Positions 1-8,080 of a stretch of 64,000 nt of DNA are shown piece by piece. The position numbers and the translations under genes were made by a program. The DNA comes from Lederbergia graminis (lineage in GTDB: Bacteria; Bacillota; Bacilli; Bacillales; Bacillaceae_C). The notes beneath the pieces were generated by a model. It made no database searches. It was given only the letters and a program-made list of their open reading frames with translations, and was not told where the DNA came from. The first letter of the stretch is position 1, and each line of letters begins with the position of its first letter. Where the stretch lies: NCBI RefSeq assembly GCF_042655485.1, contig NZ_JBHSMC010000027.1, positions 1-64,000 on the forward strand, given 5' to 3'.

Positions 1-13
1 GTTGTACATGCAT
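1..13 (-). CDS. Possible 5' end of a leftward gene cut by the window edge
   Basis: Reading the minus strand, a GAGGTGGG ribosome site is followed six bases later by ATG at position 13, then codons for His-Val-Gln before the window ends. A second ATG in another frame lies at position 9. In many Bacilli a GntR-family regulator follows nagA-nagB, so that is one possibility, but four residues cannot identify anything. Low confidence. Confidence 0.3.
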
Positions 14-44
14 TCTTCCCACCTCAAATCAAGTATGCATGTAC
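4..44. repeat. Perfect 10-bp inverted repeat at the left edge
   Basis: GTACATGCAT at 4-13 is exactly mirrored by ATGCATGTAC at 35-44, with 21 bases between. The arms overlap the possible start codon at 13 and the loop holds its ribosome site, so this could be a translational hairpin or an operator. GTACAT recurs at 55-60 and 78-83 (read as TGTACATT), which favours a protein-binding site. Function is inferred only. Confidence 0.5.
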
Positions 45-114
45 TGATCAAAACTGTACATTCTTATCCAATCATTTATGTACATTATTAAGTTAGCATT
101 TATAGTCACCTCAT

Positions 115-440
115 ATTTACTAGCCATCATGCCTCCATTACTGGCCGTCTTCTGCTTTACTGGCCATCCTCACTGTTTTACTGGCGGTCCTGCTTCATTT
201 ACTAGCCATCACCTCTTATTTACTAGCCACCATGCCTCCATTACTGGCCGTCATCCCCTTTACTGGCCATCGTGCTCCGGTTACTGGCCATCATTCTCCA
301 GTTACTAGCCGCAACTCATATTTACTAGCCATCACCCCACAGTTACTAGCCGCAACTCATATTTACTAGCCATCACCCCACAGTTACTAGCCGCAACTCA
401 CATTTACAAGCCATCATCCCTTCATTACAAGCCGTCACCC
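115..440. repeat. Tandem array of about 16 units, ~20 bp each (array A)
   Basis: The region downstream of nagB is built of 19-22 bp units with the core TTTACTAGCCATCA or TTACTGGCCGTC, averaging about 20.3 bp. Toward the right the units alternate in pairs (a CCGCAACTCATA type and a CCATCACCCCACAG type), giving a 41-bp dimer repeated with almost no change, which suggests recent expansion by dimers. Short open frames cross the array but are by-products of the repetition. No promoter or coding signal is visible. Confidence 0.9.
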
Positions 441-482
441 CTTTCTATTGAATTCTCCTACATATGCACTTAATAGGACACC

Positions 483-520
483 AAAAAACACCGCCAGGCT
501 CCTTCCCCAACGGTGTTTTC
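483..520 (-). terminator. Rho-independent terminator after nagB
   Basis: On the minus strand AACACCG (517-511) pairs with CGGTGTT (493-487), followed by a T run (488-483). It lies ten bases after the nagB stop and ends the nagA-nagB transcript. Confidence 0.85.
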
Positions 521-529
521 CCACATATA

Positions 530-1237
530 TTATTTCAATTTGCTTGCTGCTTCCTCGTCCACGATGATGGTGACGTTTGGATGGTTTTGGAGGACGGAGG
601 CTGGGCAGGCTTCGGTGATTGGGCCTTGGATCATGTCCCGGACTGCGTCTGCTTTTGCTTCGCCGAATGCGAGTAGTAGGATTTCTTTTGCTGCCATGAT
701 GGAGGAGATCCCCATGGAAATGGCGTGTGTTGGTACGTCTTCTGCTTTTTCGAAGAAGCGTTTGTTTGCTTCGATGGTAGCTGGTGTTAGTTCAACGACG
801 TGTGTTTTAGAGTCGAAAGACGTTCCAGGTTCGTTGAAGCCAATGTGACCGTTTGTTCCAATTCCTAGGATTTGAAGGTCAACTGGGTTTGCCTCTAGCA
901 CCTTTTCATAGCGTTCGCATTCTGCATCTAGATCACTCGCTATTCCATTCGGTAAGTTTGTTTCTTTAAAATTCAACACGTTAAATAGTTTTTGCTCCAT
1001 GAAGTAGTTATAGCTTTGCGGATCGTCTGCTGCAAGACCAACATATTCATCGAGATTGACTGTTACGATATTGGATACATCCGGTTTTGCTTCACGCATT
1101 TTGGCATATAAACCTTCTGGAGTGCTTCCGGTTGCAAATCCGAATGTGGAAATTTCTCCTGCTTCTAGGCGGGCGTTCACGATTTCAAATGCTTTCTCTG
1201 CTGCTTCTTCCTTGTTTTTCACTATGATTGTATTCAT
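530..1237 (-). CDS. nagB: Glucosamine-6-phosphate deaminase
   Basis: Converts glucosamine-6-phosphate to fructose-6-phosphate and ammonia, feeding amino sugars into glycolysis. The 235-residue protein has the family signatures NLDEYVGL (about residues 61-68) and GIGTNGHIGFNEPG (about 125-138, with the catalytic His131). The start chosen is the ATG at 1237, preceded by CGGGAGG; a longer in-frame reading would run into nagA and lacks a better ribosome site. Length matches the short Gram-positive NagB. It begins 13 bases after the nagA stop, so the two form one operon ending at the terminator at 483-520. Confidence 0.96.
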   Translation of the reverse strand: MNTIIVKNKEEAAEKAFEIVNARLEAGEISTFGFATGSTPEGLYAKMREAKPDVSNIVTVNLDEYVGLAADDPQSYNYFMEQKLFNVLNFKETNLPNGIASDLDAECERYEKVLEANPVDLQILGIGTNGHIGFNEPGTSFDSKTHVVELTPATIEANKRFFEKAEDVPTHAISMGISSIMAAKEILLLAFGEAKADAVRDMIQGPITEACPASVLQNHPNVTIIVDEEAASKLK

Positions 1238-1250
1238 AAAAATCCTCCCG

Positions 1251-2387
1251 TTAATACTCGACGCCTCGTCGATAGGTTTTTTGCACTTGAAGTTGTTCAT
1301 TCATCCAAACAAAATCGGCATCTTTGCCTGCTAATAAAGAACCTTTCTGGGTAAGTCCGAATTCGCGTGCTTGGTTGCTTGATGTCATTTGCACTGCTTC
1401 TTGAATGGTACAACCTGTGAATTTGATAATATTGCGGAAGGCGTCATCCATTTTTAATACACTACCTGCAAGGGAGCCATTTTCAAGACGGGCCTCTCCA
1501 TTCTCTACCCATACTTTCTGGCCACCAAGCTCTGTTTCGCCATCGGGCATTCCTTTTGCGCGCATTGCATCCGAAATAACGCAAATACCCTCTGCCCCTT
1601 TTAAACGATATGCAAGCATGATCATATCTGGTGTAATATGAATACCATCCGCGATTATCTCCACTTGTACACTAGGTGTTAATAGTGCATGCCCAGCAAC
1701 TCCAGCTTCGCGATGATGAAGACCACGCATGCCGTTATATAAATGGGTTGCATGTGATGCTTTGCTTGGGATGAGTTCTTCTCTCACCGCATCCGAATGT
1801 CCTACAGATGGGACAATTCCCCGCTCCAACATCAATTTTTCAAACTCTGCAGCTCCCTTTAATTCAGGAGCATATGTTACCAATTTTATTAACTCACCAG
1901 AAGCTTCATGCCACTGTAAAAAAAGCTCCAAATCTGGATCGGTTATGTACTCAGGTGGTTGTGCTCCAGCTCGTTTTACATTAATAAAAGGACCTTCTAA
2001 ATGTACGCCTTCAATCGAAATACCTTGTTGCTTGGCAATGCGAACAGCTTCTAATGCCTTCGTAATGTTGTCATGATTTTGGGTGATGGTCGTTGCAAAA
2101 AAAGAAGTAACCCCTTCTTTGAGCAGATTTTCACTGAGGAAACGCAACTTTTCTGGGTCAGCGTCCATCGTGTCGACACCATATCCGCCATGAATATGGA
2201 TATCAATCATCCCTGGGATTATAATTGCTCCAGATGCGTCCGTTACTAATTCATTCATCTGCCCGGTGAACGCACTCATTTCTCCTATTTCCGTTATCGT
2301 TTCTCCGAAGCGAAGAAAACCATTTTCAATAGGTTCATTTGTTCCTCCTGGATAAATCGTTGCATTAATGATTACTTGCTCCTTCAT
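1251..2387 (-). CDS. nagA: N-acetylglucosamine-6-phosphate deacetylase
   Basis: Removes acetate from GlcNAc-6-phosphate, the step before NagB. The protein (378 residues) has the amidohydrolase metal motif IDIHIHGGYG (His64, His66), the HLEGPF motif carrying the metal-binding Glu, GHSDA, HLYNGM and the ISDAM segment with the catalytic Asp. Three possible starts crowd together (TTG 2402, ATG 2390, ATG 2387). The GGGGTGG ribosome site overlaps the first and fits 2387 or 2390 best; 2387 gives MKEQVIIN. First gene of a nagA-nagB operon transcribed leftward. Confidence 0.95.
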   Translation of the reverse strand: MKEQVIINATIYPGGTNEPIENGFLRFGETITEIGEMSAFTGQMNELVTDASGAIIIPGMIDIHIHGGYGVDTMDADPEKLRFLSENLLKEGVTSFFATTITQNHDNITKALEAVRIAKQQGISIEGVHLEGPFINVKRAGAQPPEYITDPDLELFLQWHEASGELIKLVTYAPELKGAAEFEKLMLERGIVPSVGHSDAVREELIPSKASHATHLYNGMRGLHHREAGVAGHALLTPSVQVEIIADGIHITPDMIMLAYRLKGAEGICVISDAMRAKGMPDGETELGGQKVWVENGEARLENGSLAGSVLKMDDAFRNIIKFTGCTIQEAVQMTSSNQAREFGLTQKGSLLAGKDADFVWMNEQLQVQKTYRRGVEY

Positions 2388-2475
2388 CATATACCACCCC
2401 AATTTAGTGCATCACTTTTTATTATAATTCTACATAAAACACAAAACAAACAAAATTAATACAGTTCCACAGCAC

Positions 2476-3606
2476 CTAATCAATTGTTCCATGACGAACT
2501 AATCGAACATTTAGTTTGTAATCAACTTCAATATTAGGAAACTTTTCGCGCCATTCTTTGTTTTTTAAGTGACCATCTTTTTGATTAATGCGATAAATAA
2601 CACCGTAACCAAAGGGATCGGCATTCAATTCCTTTAGATCGCTTAAAAGTTTTTCATATTTCTTTTTCAGTTCTTTTGCTACTTCTTTTTCGATTATTTT
2701 CTCTACTTCTGGACTGATAATTACTTTTTCGGATATCTCGACAAGTTCCAAGTCTAACTGGACTTCCGTTTCAAATTTCATAGCTCCCACGTACTTCGTG
2801 TTGCTTTTACCACGAAGGATATTATATGCCGTATGAAGTGTATCTCTTCTTTGCTGTACAATCGTATCTTTCTCTAAAAACTTTTCAAATGGCTCCATCG
2901 GCAAGGATACTTCTAGCCATTTCGCTCTCACTGATTTTCTAATCATATTTAGTAATATCGCATTGTCAATCGATATTTCTCCTACCATCTTATCATCCTG
3001 CATAACGGCAATCGCTGAAAGTTTCGGAACATCCTTATTAAGCTTAAACAAAGGAAGTATGGGATCTACCCCTATATCGTAAAAATCACGAATGAAATTA
3101 GGCAACATGACACGCGGAAACCGATTTGGAGTGGAGTTTTCTTCAATTAGTCCATGCAGGAATTTCCCAATATTCATGGAAATATCTTTTTCTTGTATTC
3201 GAATAATATCCTTCGCATCACCATCACTAACTGCTAAATAACTTGTATTTGGTAGGTTGGCATCACGGTATAATGTTTCGATGAACGGTAAAATTCCATA
3301 TTCCGCTGCTTTTCTTCCATATAATTCTAGTTGAATTTTTCCCGGCGCTAACATGAAATTCGTTTCATTGTTCGCGTCTTTTAATGCACCTTTAATAGAC
3401 TTACCTTTACCTGCCACTATTTTCGCTGTATCTTTTGACTCTCCTTCGAATTGATAAATCGCTAATGTTGTTTCATAAATATTCTCTTCCCCTAAATCGA
3501 CCCCACGAGAATTAATTACTCCTAATCTTTCAATATCATGAGATGGGATACAACTTGCTAGCAGAAGGCAAACAAGCGCAATGTTTAGCCATTTTATATA
3601 CCTCAT
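2476..3606 (-). CDS. Spore germinant receptor C subunit (GerAC family lipoprotein)
   Basis: Third subunit of a Ger-type nutrient receptor in the inner spore membrane. The 376-residue protein begins with a lipoprotein signal whose lipobox (LLASC) puts the lipidated cysteine at residue 19, followed by the three-domain Ger(x)C body. The usual CWDxxE stretch after the cysteine is replaced by CIPSHDIERL, so it is a divergent member. Its ATG overlaps the stop of the upstream B-subunit gene by four bases (ATGA), typical of translationally coupled ger operons. The germinant cannot be predicted, so no gerK/gerB-type symbol is given. Confidence 0.9.
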   Translation of the reverse strand: MRYIKWLNIALVCLLLASCIPSHDIERLGVINSRGVDLGEENIYETTLAIYQFEGESKDTAKIVAGKGKSIKGALKDANNETNFMLAPGKIQLELYGRKAAEYGILPFIETLYRDANLPNTSYLAVSDGDAKDIIRIQEKDISMNIGKFLHGLIEENSTPNRFPRVMLPNFIRDFYDIGVDPILPLFKLNKDVPKLSAIAVMQDDKMVGEISIDNAILLNMIRKSVRAKWLEVSLPMEPFEKFLEKDTIVQQRRDTLHTAYNILRGKSNTKYVGAMKFETEVQLDLELVEISEKVIISPEVEKIIEKEVAKELKKKYEKLLSDLKELNADPFGYGVIYRINQKDGHLKNKEWREKFPNIEVDYKLNVRLVRHGTID

Positions 3607-4718
3607 TCTGGAGCACTCCCTTTAGCTTTTCGCCATTTTTTCTTTAATAACACAAGTGGCAATAGAATAAATGGATATACAAATACTAACCATATGCTAA
3701 CTTTTGCAACTGTATCTGTTAAAAAGTTAATTTTTATATTCGTATTAACGAAAAAGACAAGCACATATATTAAACACATAACCCCATATAGCGCAGTTTT
3801 CTGCCTTACTTTAAATAATCGTTTAATCCCATAAGTTGCGGCCCATAAATGCAGGCACATGTTGGGAATAACAATGAAAATCCACATCCCAACAACAATA
3901 TAATCTAGTCGTTCCAAAAAACTATAGGAAAGACTTTTAAACAGGGATAACACACTCCAATCGACCTCTTCAATATCTTGTGGACTAAAATAGCCAATCG
4001 CCATGACTGTAGTAGTAAGAATAACAAATATTGTGTACGTAAGCCCGATAAACGCTGGAAGTTTCGCTTTTTCTTTATTTTCAATAAAAGGATAAATAAT
4101 GAGTAACAACTCTAATCCCGATAAAGAGAAGCTCGTTGCCTTAGCACCTCTTAGTAAATCAGGAATGGAAGTCTGAAACATCGGTAGAAAGTGGTACAAG
4201 TCCATTTTTGATATGGGGTCATACATGAAAATGTAAACCCATTGCATTAATAATATGAAGATGAACGTAACACCTACTACAATCCGGATTCCTCCTAAAA
4301 CCGTATATCCGATTAGGATAAGGAAAAAGAAGGCAGCGACAAAAGCAGGTAACACAGGATGGAGAAACACTTTTAGTACTTCAATATACGTTAATAGAAC
4401 AGATGCTACACCTGCGATGGAATAAACAATATAAAAAGATCCTAAAATAGTTCCAAAAAATCGACCGAATACGTCGACCTGAATTCCGAATATATCTGCA
4501 CTCTCATATTGCTTTAGTATGAGGAACATTACATAAAGAAGGATAATCATAAAAACATAAGCAATTAAGATTGAAATCCAGGAATCGCGATGTGCTTCCT
4601 TGAAAATATAACGAGGGAGCCCCATGACACCGACTCCAGTCTGTGCACTATATATAATAAAAATTAAATAAAATGCACGAAAGCGTAGATTCGGTTTTAC
4701 TTCCATGTTAATTTGCAT
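3603..4718 (-). CDS. Spore germinant receptor B subunit (GerAB family, amino-acid-permease-like)
   Basis: Membrane subunit of the Ger receptor that, in studied members, binds the germinant. The 371-residue protein consists almost entirely of hydrophobic segments, about ten helices, with the early YSAQTGVGVMGLPRYIF stretch typical of spore germination permeases of the APC superfamily. The start at 4718 has AGGTGA upstream. It begins eight bases after the A-subunit stop and overlaps the C-subunit gene by four bases. Middle gene of a three-gene operon with a sigma-G-like promoter near 6310-6338. Confidence 0.92.
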   Translation of the reverse strand: MQINMEVKPNLRFRAFYLIFIIYSAQTGVGVMGLPRYIFKEAHRDSWISILIAYVFMIILLYVMFLILKQYESADIFGIQVDVFGRFFGTILGSFYIVYSIAGVASVLLTYIEVLKVFLHPVLPAFVAAFFFLILIGYTVLGGIRIVVGVTFIFILLMQWVYIFMYDPISKMDLYHFLPMFQTSIPDLLRGAKATSFSLSGLELLLIIYPFIENKEKAKLPAFIGLTYTIFVILTTTVMAIGYFSPQDIEEVDWSVLSLFKSLSYSFLERLDYIVVGMWIFIVIPNMCLHLWAATYGIKRLFKVRQKTALYGVMCLIYVLVFFVNTNIKINFLTDTVAKVSIWLVFVYPFILLPLVLLKKKWRKAKGSAPE

Positions 4719-4726
4719 TGAATCAC

Positions 4727-6250
4727 CTATTCATCAATATCTTGCTTCTTAGCTGCTTCTTCCTTCGAAAACCGTCTCTGATCCTTTAACAAAAAGGATT
4801 TCATACGATTACTGTCATATCTTGGTGGCGAACGGAAAAATACATTATTAAAGTCTTTTAATTGTAATGGATACAGTGGTGATAAATACGGACGTCCGAG
4901 TGATGTTAATCGGATCGCATGAATGATAATAAAGCAGATTCCAAACATAATCCCAAAGACTCCTAGAGCACCTGCTAAAAGCATCAACGGAAAACGGATA
5001 ATCCGTACAGAACTCCCCAATAAATAACTTGGTGATGTAAACGAAGCAAGTGCGCTCATTGCGACTACAATAATGAGAATGTTACTTGTTAGACCTGCTT
5101 CAACTGCCGCTTGGCCAATAACGATACCACCAACGATACCCATTGTCTGTCCAACCTTTGTAGGCAGTCGTGCACCAGCTTCTCTCAGTAGCTCAATCAT
5201 AAATTCCAATAAAAATGCCTCCAGCAATGGTGGAAAAGGCACTTGAGCTCGCGACTGACCTATAGATATTAGTAGTTGCATAGGGATAAGTCCATATTGG
5301 TACGTAACAACTGCTACATACGCAGGTGTAACGGTAATCGCAAAAAAGATAGAAATGAAGCGGAGGAAACGAAAAAACGTTCCGGATTGCCATCTCATGT
5401 AGCGATCTTCCGTTGATTCTAAAAAACTAAAGAAAGTTGCCGGTGCTATAATCGCTGATGGGCTATTTTCAATTAATACTCCTACTTTTCCATGGGTTAT
5501 CGCATACGTTAATCGATCGGGTAATTCGGTAATTTCAAACTGTGGAAATACATTTAATTCCGAATCCTCTAAGTACTGTTTTAAGACAATCGCATCTTCT
5601 ATCTTATCGACATCTAAGTCTTCAATTCTTTGTCGCATTGTATTAACGTCATCTTCATTCGCAATCGATTTCATATATACAAGACGAAGATCCGTAGGAA
5701 TGGATTCACCTACCTTTAATTCTTCCATCACCAAATCTTTAGAGCGAACCCTAAAGCGGATAATATTCATGTTAGTAGAAATCGATTCGGTAAAAGCAAT
5801 TTTCGGACCAAGTACGAGTGATTCTGTTTCCGCCTTATCAAGTCCGCGTTTTTCCTTATTTAATAAGATATAACAAATAATCTCTTCCTCATGTTCTACA
5901 TAAATAAAAACGCCGCCCACTAAAAGCTTATCGATTATCTCTTCAAAGCTGGTGACCTTTACACCAGTACTAAGTGGAATTTCATTTAAGATTTCCTCAT
6001 TTGTCCAATTTATCTTTTTTTCCAATAATGGTTCTAATAAATAATCATTTAAATCTACTTTTTCAATTAAATAGGGAACACCGAATAAAAGTAGTTTTTT
6101 ACCGTTTTGTTCATGTTCTTGTATAAATAAATCCTGCTTTCCAGGTAATTCCTTGCGAATCTTTTCCTCTAATACTTTTATCGATATCGGAAAAATGGAT
6201 TCTTTCTTCTCCTGATCACTTTGTTTTTTGAAAAGTCCTCGTTTACGCAT
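4727..6250 (-). CDS. Spore germinant receptor A subunit (GerAA family)
   Basis: First subunit of the Ger receptor; in recent models GerA-type subunits form a membrane ring that releases ions when germinant is sensed. The 507-residue protein has a hydrophilic N-terminal half (about residues 1-285) and a membrane half containing the conserved LLREAGARLPTKVGQTMGIV segment and IGQAAVEAGL. The start at 6250 is chosen over ATG 6265 because AAGGAGG lies five bases before it. It is the promoter-proximal gene, as in most ger operons. A paralogue lies at 53449-55008. Confidence 0.94.
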   Translation of the reverse strand: MRKRGLFKKQSDQEKKESIFPISIKVLEEKIRKELPGKQDLFIQEHEQNGKKLLLFGVPYLIEKVDLNDYLLEPLLEKKINWTNEEILNEIPLSTGVKVTSFEEIIDKLLVGGVFIYVEHEEEIICYILLNKEKRGLDKAETESLVLGPKIAFTESISTNMNIIRFRVRSKDLVMEELKVGESIPTDLRLVYMKSIANEDDVNTMRQRIEDLDVDKIEDAIVLKQYLEDSELNVFPQFEITELPDRLTYAITHGKVGVLIENSPSAIIAPATFFSFLESTEDRYMRWQSGTFFRFLRFISIFFAITVTPAYVAVVTYQYGLIPMQLLISIGQSRAQVPFPPLLEAFLLEFMIELLREAGARLPTKVGQTMGIVGGIVIGQAAVEAGLTSNILIIVVAMSALASFTSPSYLLGSSVRIIRFPLMLLAGALGVFGIMFGICFIIIHAIRLTSLGRPYLSPLYPLQLKDFNNVFFRSPPRYDSNRMKSFLLKDQRRFSKEEAAKKQDIDE

Positions 6251-6309
6251 AAGAACCTCCTTCATACAGAAAAACGTAAGGTACTAACAGACTTTAAACT
6301 AGTAACCCT

Positions 6310-6338
6310 TAGTATGTGGAAATTGTTTGAAATTATGA
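6310..6338 (-). promoter_or_regulatory. Sigma-G-like promoter of the first ger operon
   Basis: On the minus strand, CATACTA (6316-6310) is an exact match to the forespore sigma-G -10 element, with TCATA (6338-6334) as a -35 matching GHATR at four of five positions, 17 bases apart. It lies about 60 bases before the GerA-subunit start. ger operons are sigma-G controlled in B. subtilis. Read by eye, not tested. Confidence 0.55.
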
Positions 6339-6462
6339 GGAGCTTTGGATAAATTTATATTCTTGGAGTGCAAAGCAATTTGAAATTTTATAACTAGCAT
6401 TGAAATCTCCAGAAAATATCTTCATTACATTGCTCCTTGTTTCAATCAATCGCAAATCACGG

Positions 6463-6468
6463 TATAAT
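6463..6468 (+). promoter_or_regulatory. -10 element before the SWIM/SNF2 gene pair
   Basis: TATAAT at 6463-6468 is followed by GGAGG at 6477-6481 and the ATG at 6488, leaving a leader of only about 15 bases. No convincing -35 is seen (TTCAAT at 6441-6446 is the best, spacer 16). Confidence 0.45.
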
Positions 6469-6487
6469 AAGGTTTTGGAGGTTGAGT

Positions 6488-8080
6488 ATGTATAATCAAC
6501 AATTGCTTCAATTTATAAAATCGTATAGTGACGAACTTCAGAATATATTAGACCCAAATAATGAGGCGCAACAAAAGCTCGTTCAAAAGGGGCTTATTTT
6601 GTATCGCCAACAGCTTGTTTCTTCCATTAAATTTGCCAATGGAAAAGTATCAGCAAGAGTACAGGACGTAACTCCTGTCCATGTCGAGCTGTTTTTCGAA
6701 CACCCTACTGATAGTCATTGTTCTTGTCCAGAGCAAGGAATTTGCCGCCATCAAATGGCCTTATTCTTCACTGTCATCAGTAGAATACAAAGCGTTTATT
6801 CTTGGGTCCAAGATTGGAAGAAACGTTGGCAAGTAGCCGATGTTTTGTCTACGTTACAACGTGGCTCTGATTTGCTGAAGAAAAAGGAAGCTGCAGACGA
6901 AAAGGCTGGTCCTGCTCGTTGGATTCAACTAATACGTGATTCATATTCCGCTCCTTCTGGAAATTTTCATTACGCACTGAATGATTGGGCTCGAAGTAGT
7001 TACCGACGGCTTTTTAATTATGCGCCAGTAGAGCGTGAATGGAAGCCGCTCTTTCAACTTTTCGCTGCATGTGAATCACTACGAACGATTAACTCATTTG
7101 CCGATGATGCTAAAGTTCGCGATCATTTGGATATATTCGGAGAGTATATGTTAGAGGAAGCAGATGAGGCACTAACTCATTTGGCTACTACTGCTGCACC
7201 ATTCGCATTTGATGAGTATCTTCATTATTTACGAGAATACAGTGCGAACTTTTTAAAAGAAGAAACGTATTTTACACAAGAATATATGGATTTTTATATG
7301 ATTTTATGGACATCTCTGTTCAAAAATAAACGTGATCGAGAACATGAATGGAAAAGACTCGCGGCATTAGCAGATAAAAATCATCGCATGCAAGTTGCCG
7401 AGATTCATATCGCCATTCTGTTAGAAAAAGATGAAGAAGCAATTGCAAAAATACAAGAACTTGGGGCAGAAGTTGCTATTTATATTATTGGCTGGTTAAA
7501 ACTATTGCAAAGTGAACGCGTAAAATCGCGATTATCCTTATATATGCCGGTGTTCATGAGTCAAATAACGAATTATGTGGCATCATTACACCATTTATAT
7601 GAACAATCACAGTTTACCCGTGCTTTATTCCAAGCACTTGATCAAAGTACGTTATTGAGTATGGATGAGAATTTATTAGAAAAAATATATAGGCAACTCC
7701 TCCCTCATAGTCGTTATCATTATCATAATTATTTACTGCAGAAACAAGATTATCGTAAGTGGGTAGAGTTACAAGTGTATGTCGATAATTCCTTAGAATA
7801 CATGGATCGCTACACCATCGATTTAATTACAAAAGAAGACCCAGCAGCACTAGAACCGCTCTATCACGATACAATTATGAAGCTAATTAACCAGCGAACT
7901 CGTGATTCTTATAAAAAAGCGGTCCGCTATTTAAAAAGACTGCAAAAGTTGTATAAAAAAACGAAGAAAATGCCGCAATGGGAGCTTTATATCTCCACGT
8001 TAATAAAGAGAACGAAGCGATTGCGTGCATTTCAAGAAGAATGCCAGAAAGGAAAGTTAATCCATGATGAATCTTCATAA
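6488..8080 (+). CDS. SWIM zinc-finger protein (YwqB-like)
   Basis: The 530-residue protein carries one clear feature near residues 78-87: CSCPEQGICRHQ, the CxCx(n)CxH zinc ligands of a SWIM domain, a fold linked to DNA binding and often paired with SNF2 helicases. The rest is helical, with Arg/Lys-rich blocks near the C-terminus. The start at 6488 (MYNQQLLQ) follows GGAGGTTGAGT; an earlier TTG at 6437 lacks a ribosome site. It overlaps the SNF2 gene by 17 bases, as B. subtilis ywqB pairs with ywqA. A role in DNA handling with the helicase is inferred. Confidence 0.85.
   Translation: MYNQQLLQFIKSYSDELQNILDPNNEAQQKLVQKGLILYRQQLVSSIKFANGKVSARVQDVTPVHVELFFEHPTDSHCSCPEQGICRHQMALFFTVISRIQSVYSWVQDWKKRWQVADVLSTLQRGSDLLKKKEAADEKAGPARWIQLIRDSYSAPSGNFHYALNDWARSSYRRLFNYAPVEREWKPLFQLFAACESLRTINSFADDAKVRDHLDIFGEYMLEEADEALTHLATTAAPFAFDEYLHYLREYSANFLKEETYFTQEYMDFYMILWTSLFKNKRDREHEWKRLAALADKNHRMQVAEIHIAILLEKDEEAIAKIQELGAEVAIYIIGWLKLLQSERVKSRLSLYMPVFMSQITNYVASLHHLYEQSQFTRALFQALDQSTLLSMDENLLEKIYRQLLPHSRYHYHNYLLQKQDYRKWVELQVYVDNSLEYMDRYTIDLITKEDPAALEPLYHDTIMKLINQRTRDSYKKAVRYLKRLQKLYKKTKKMPQWELYISTLIKRTKRLRAFQEECQKGKLIHDESS

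Noticed and set aside
1056..1334. Plus-strand frames opposite nagA and nagB
   Set aside because: They are antisense shadows of well-supported genes with no ribosome site or known domain.
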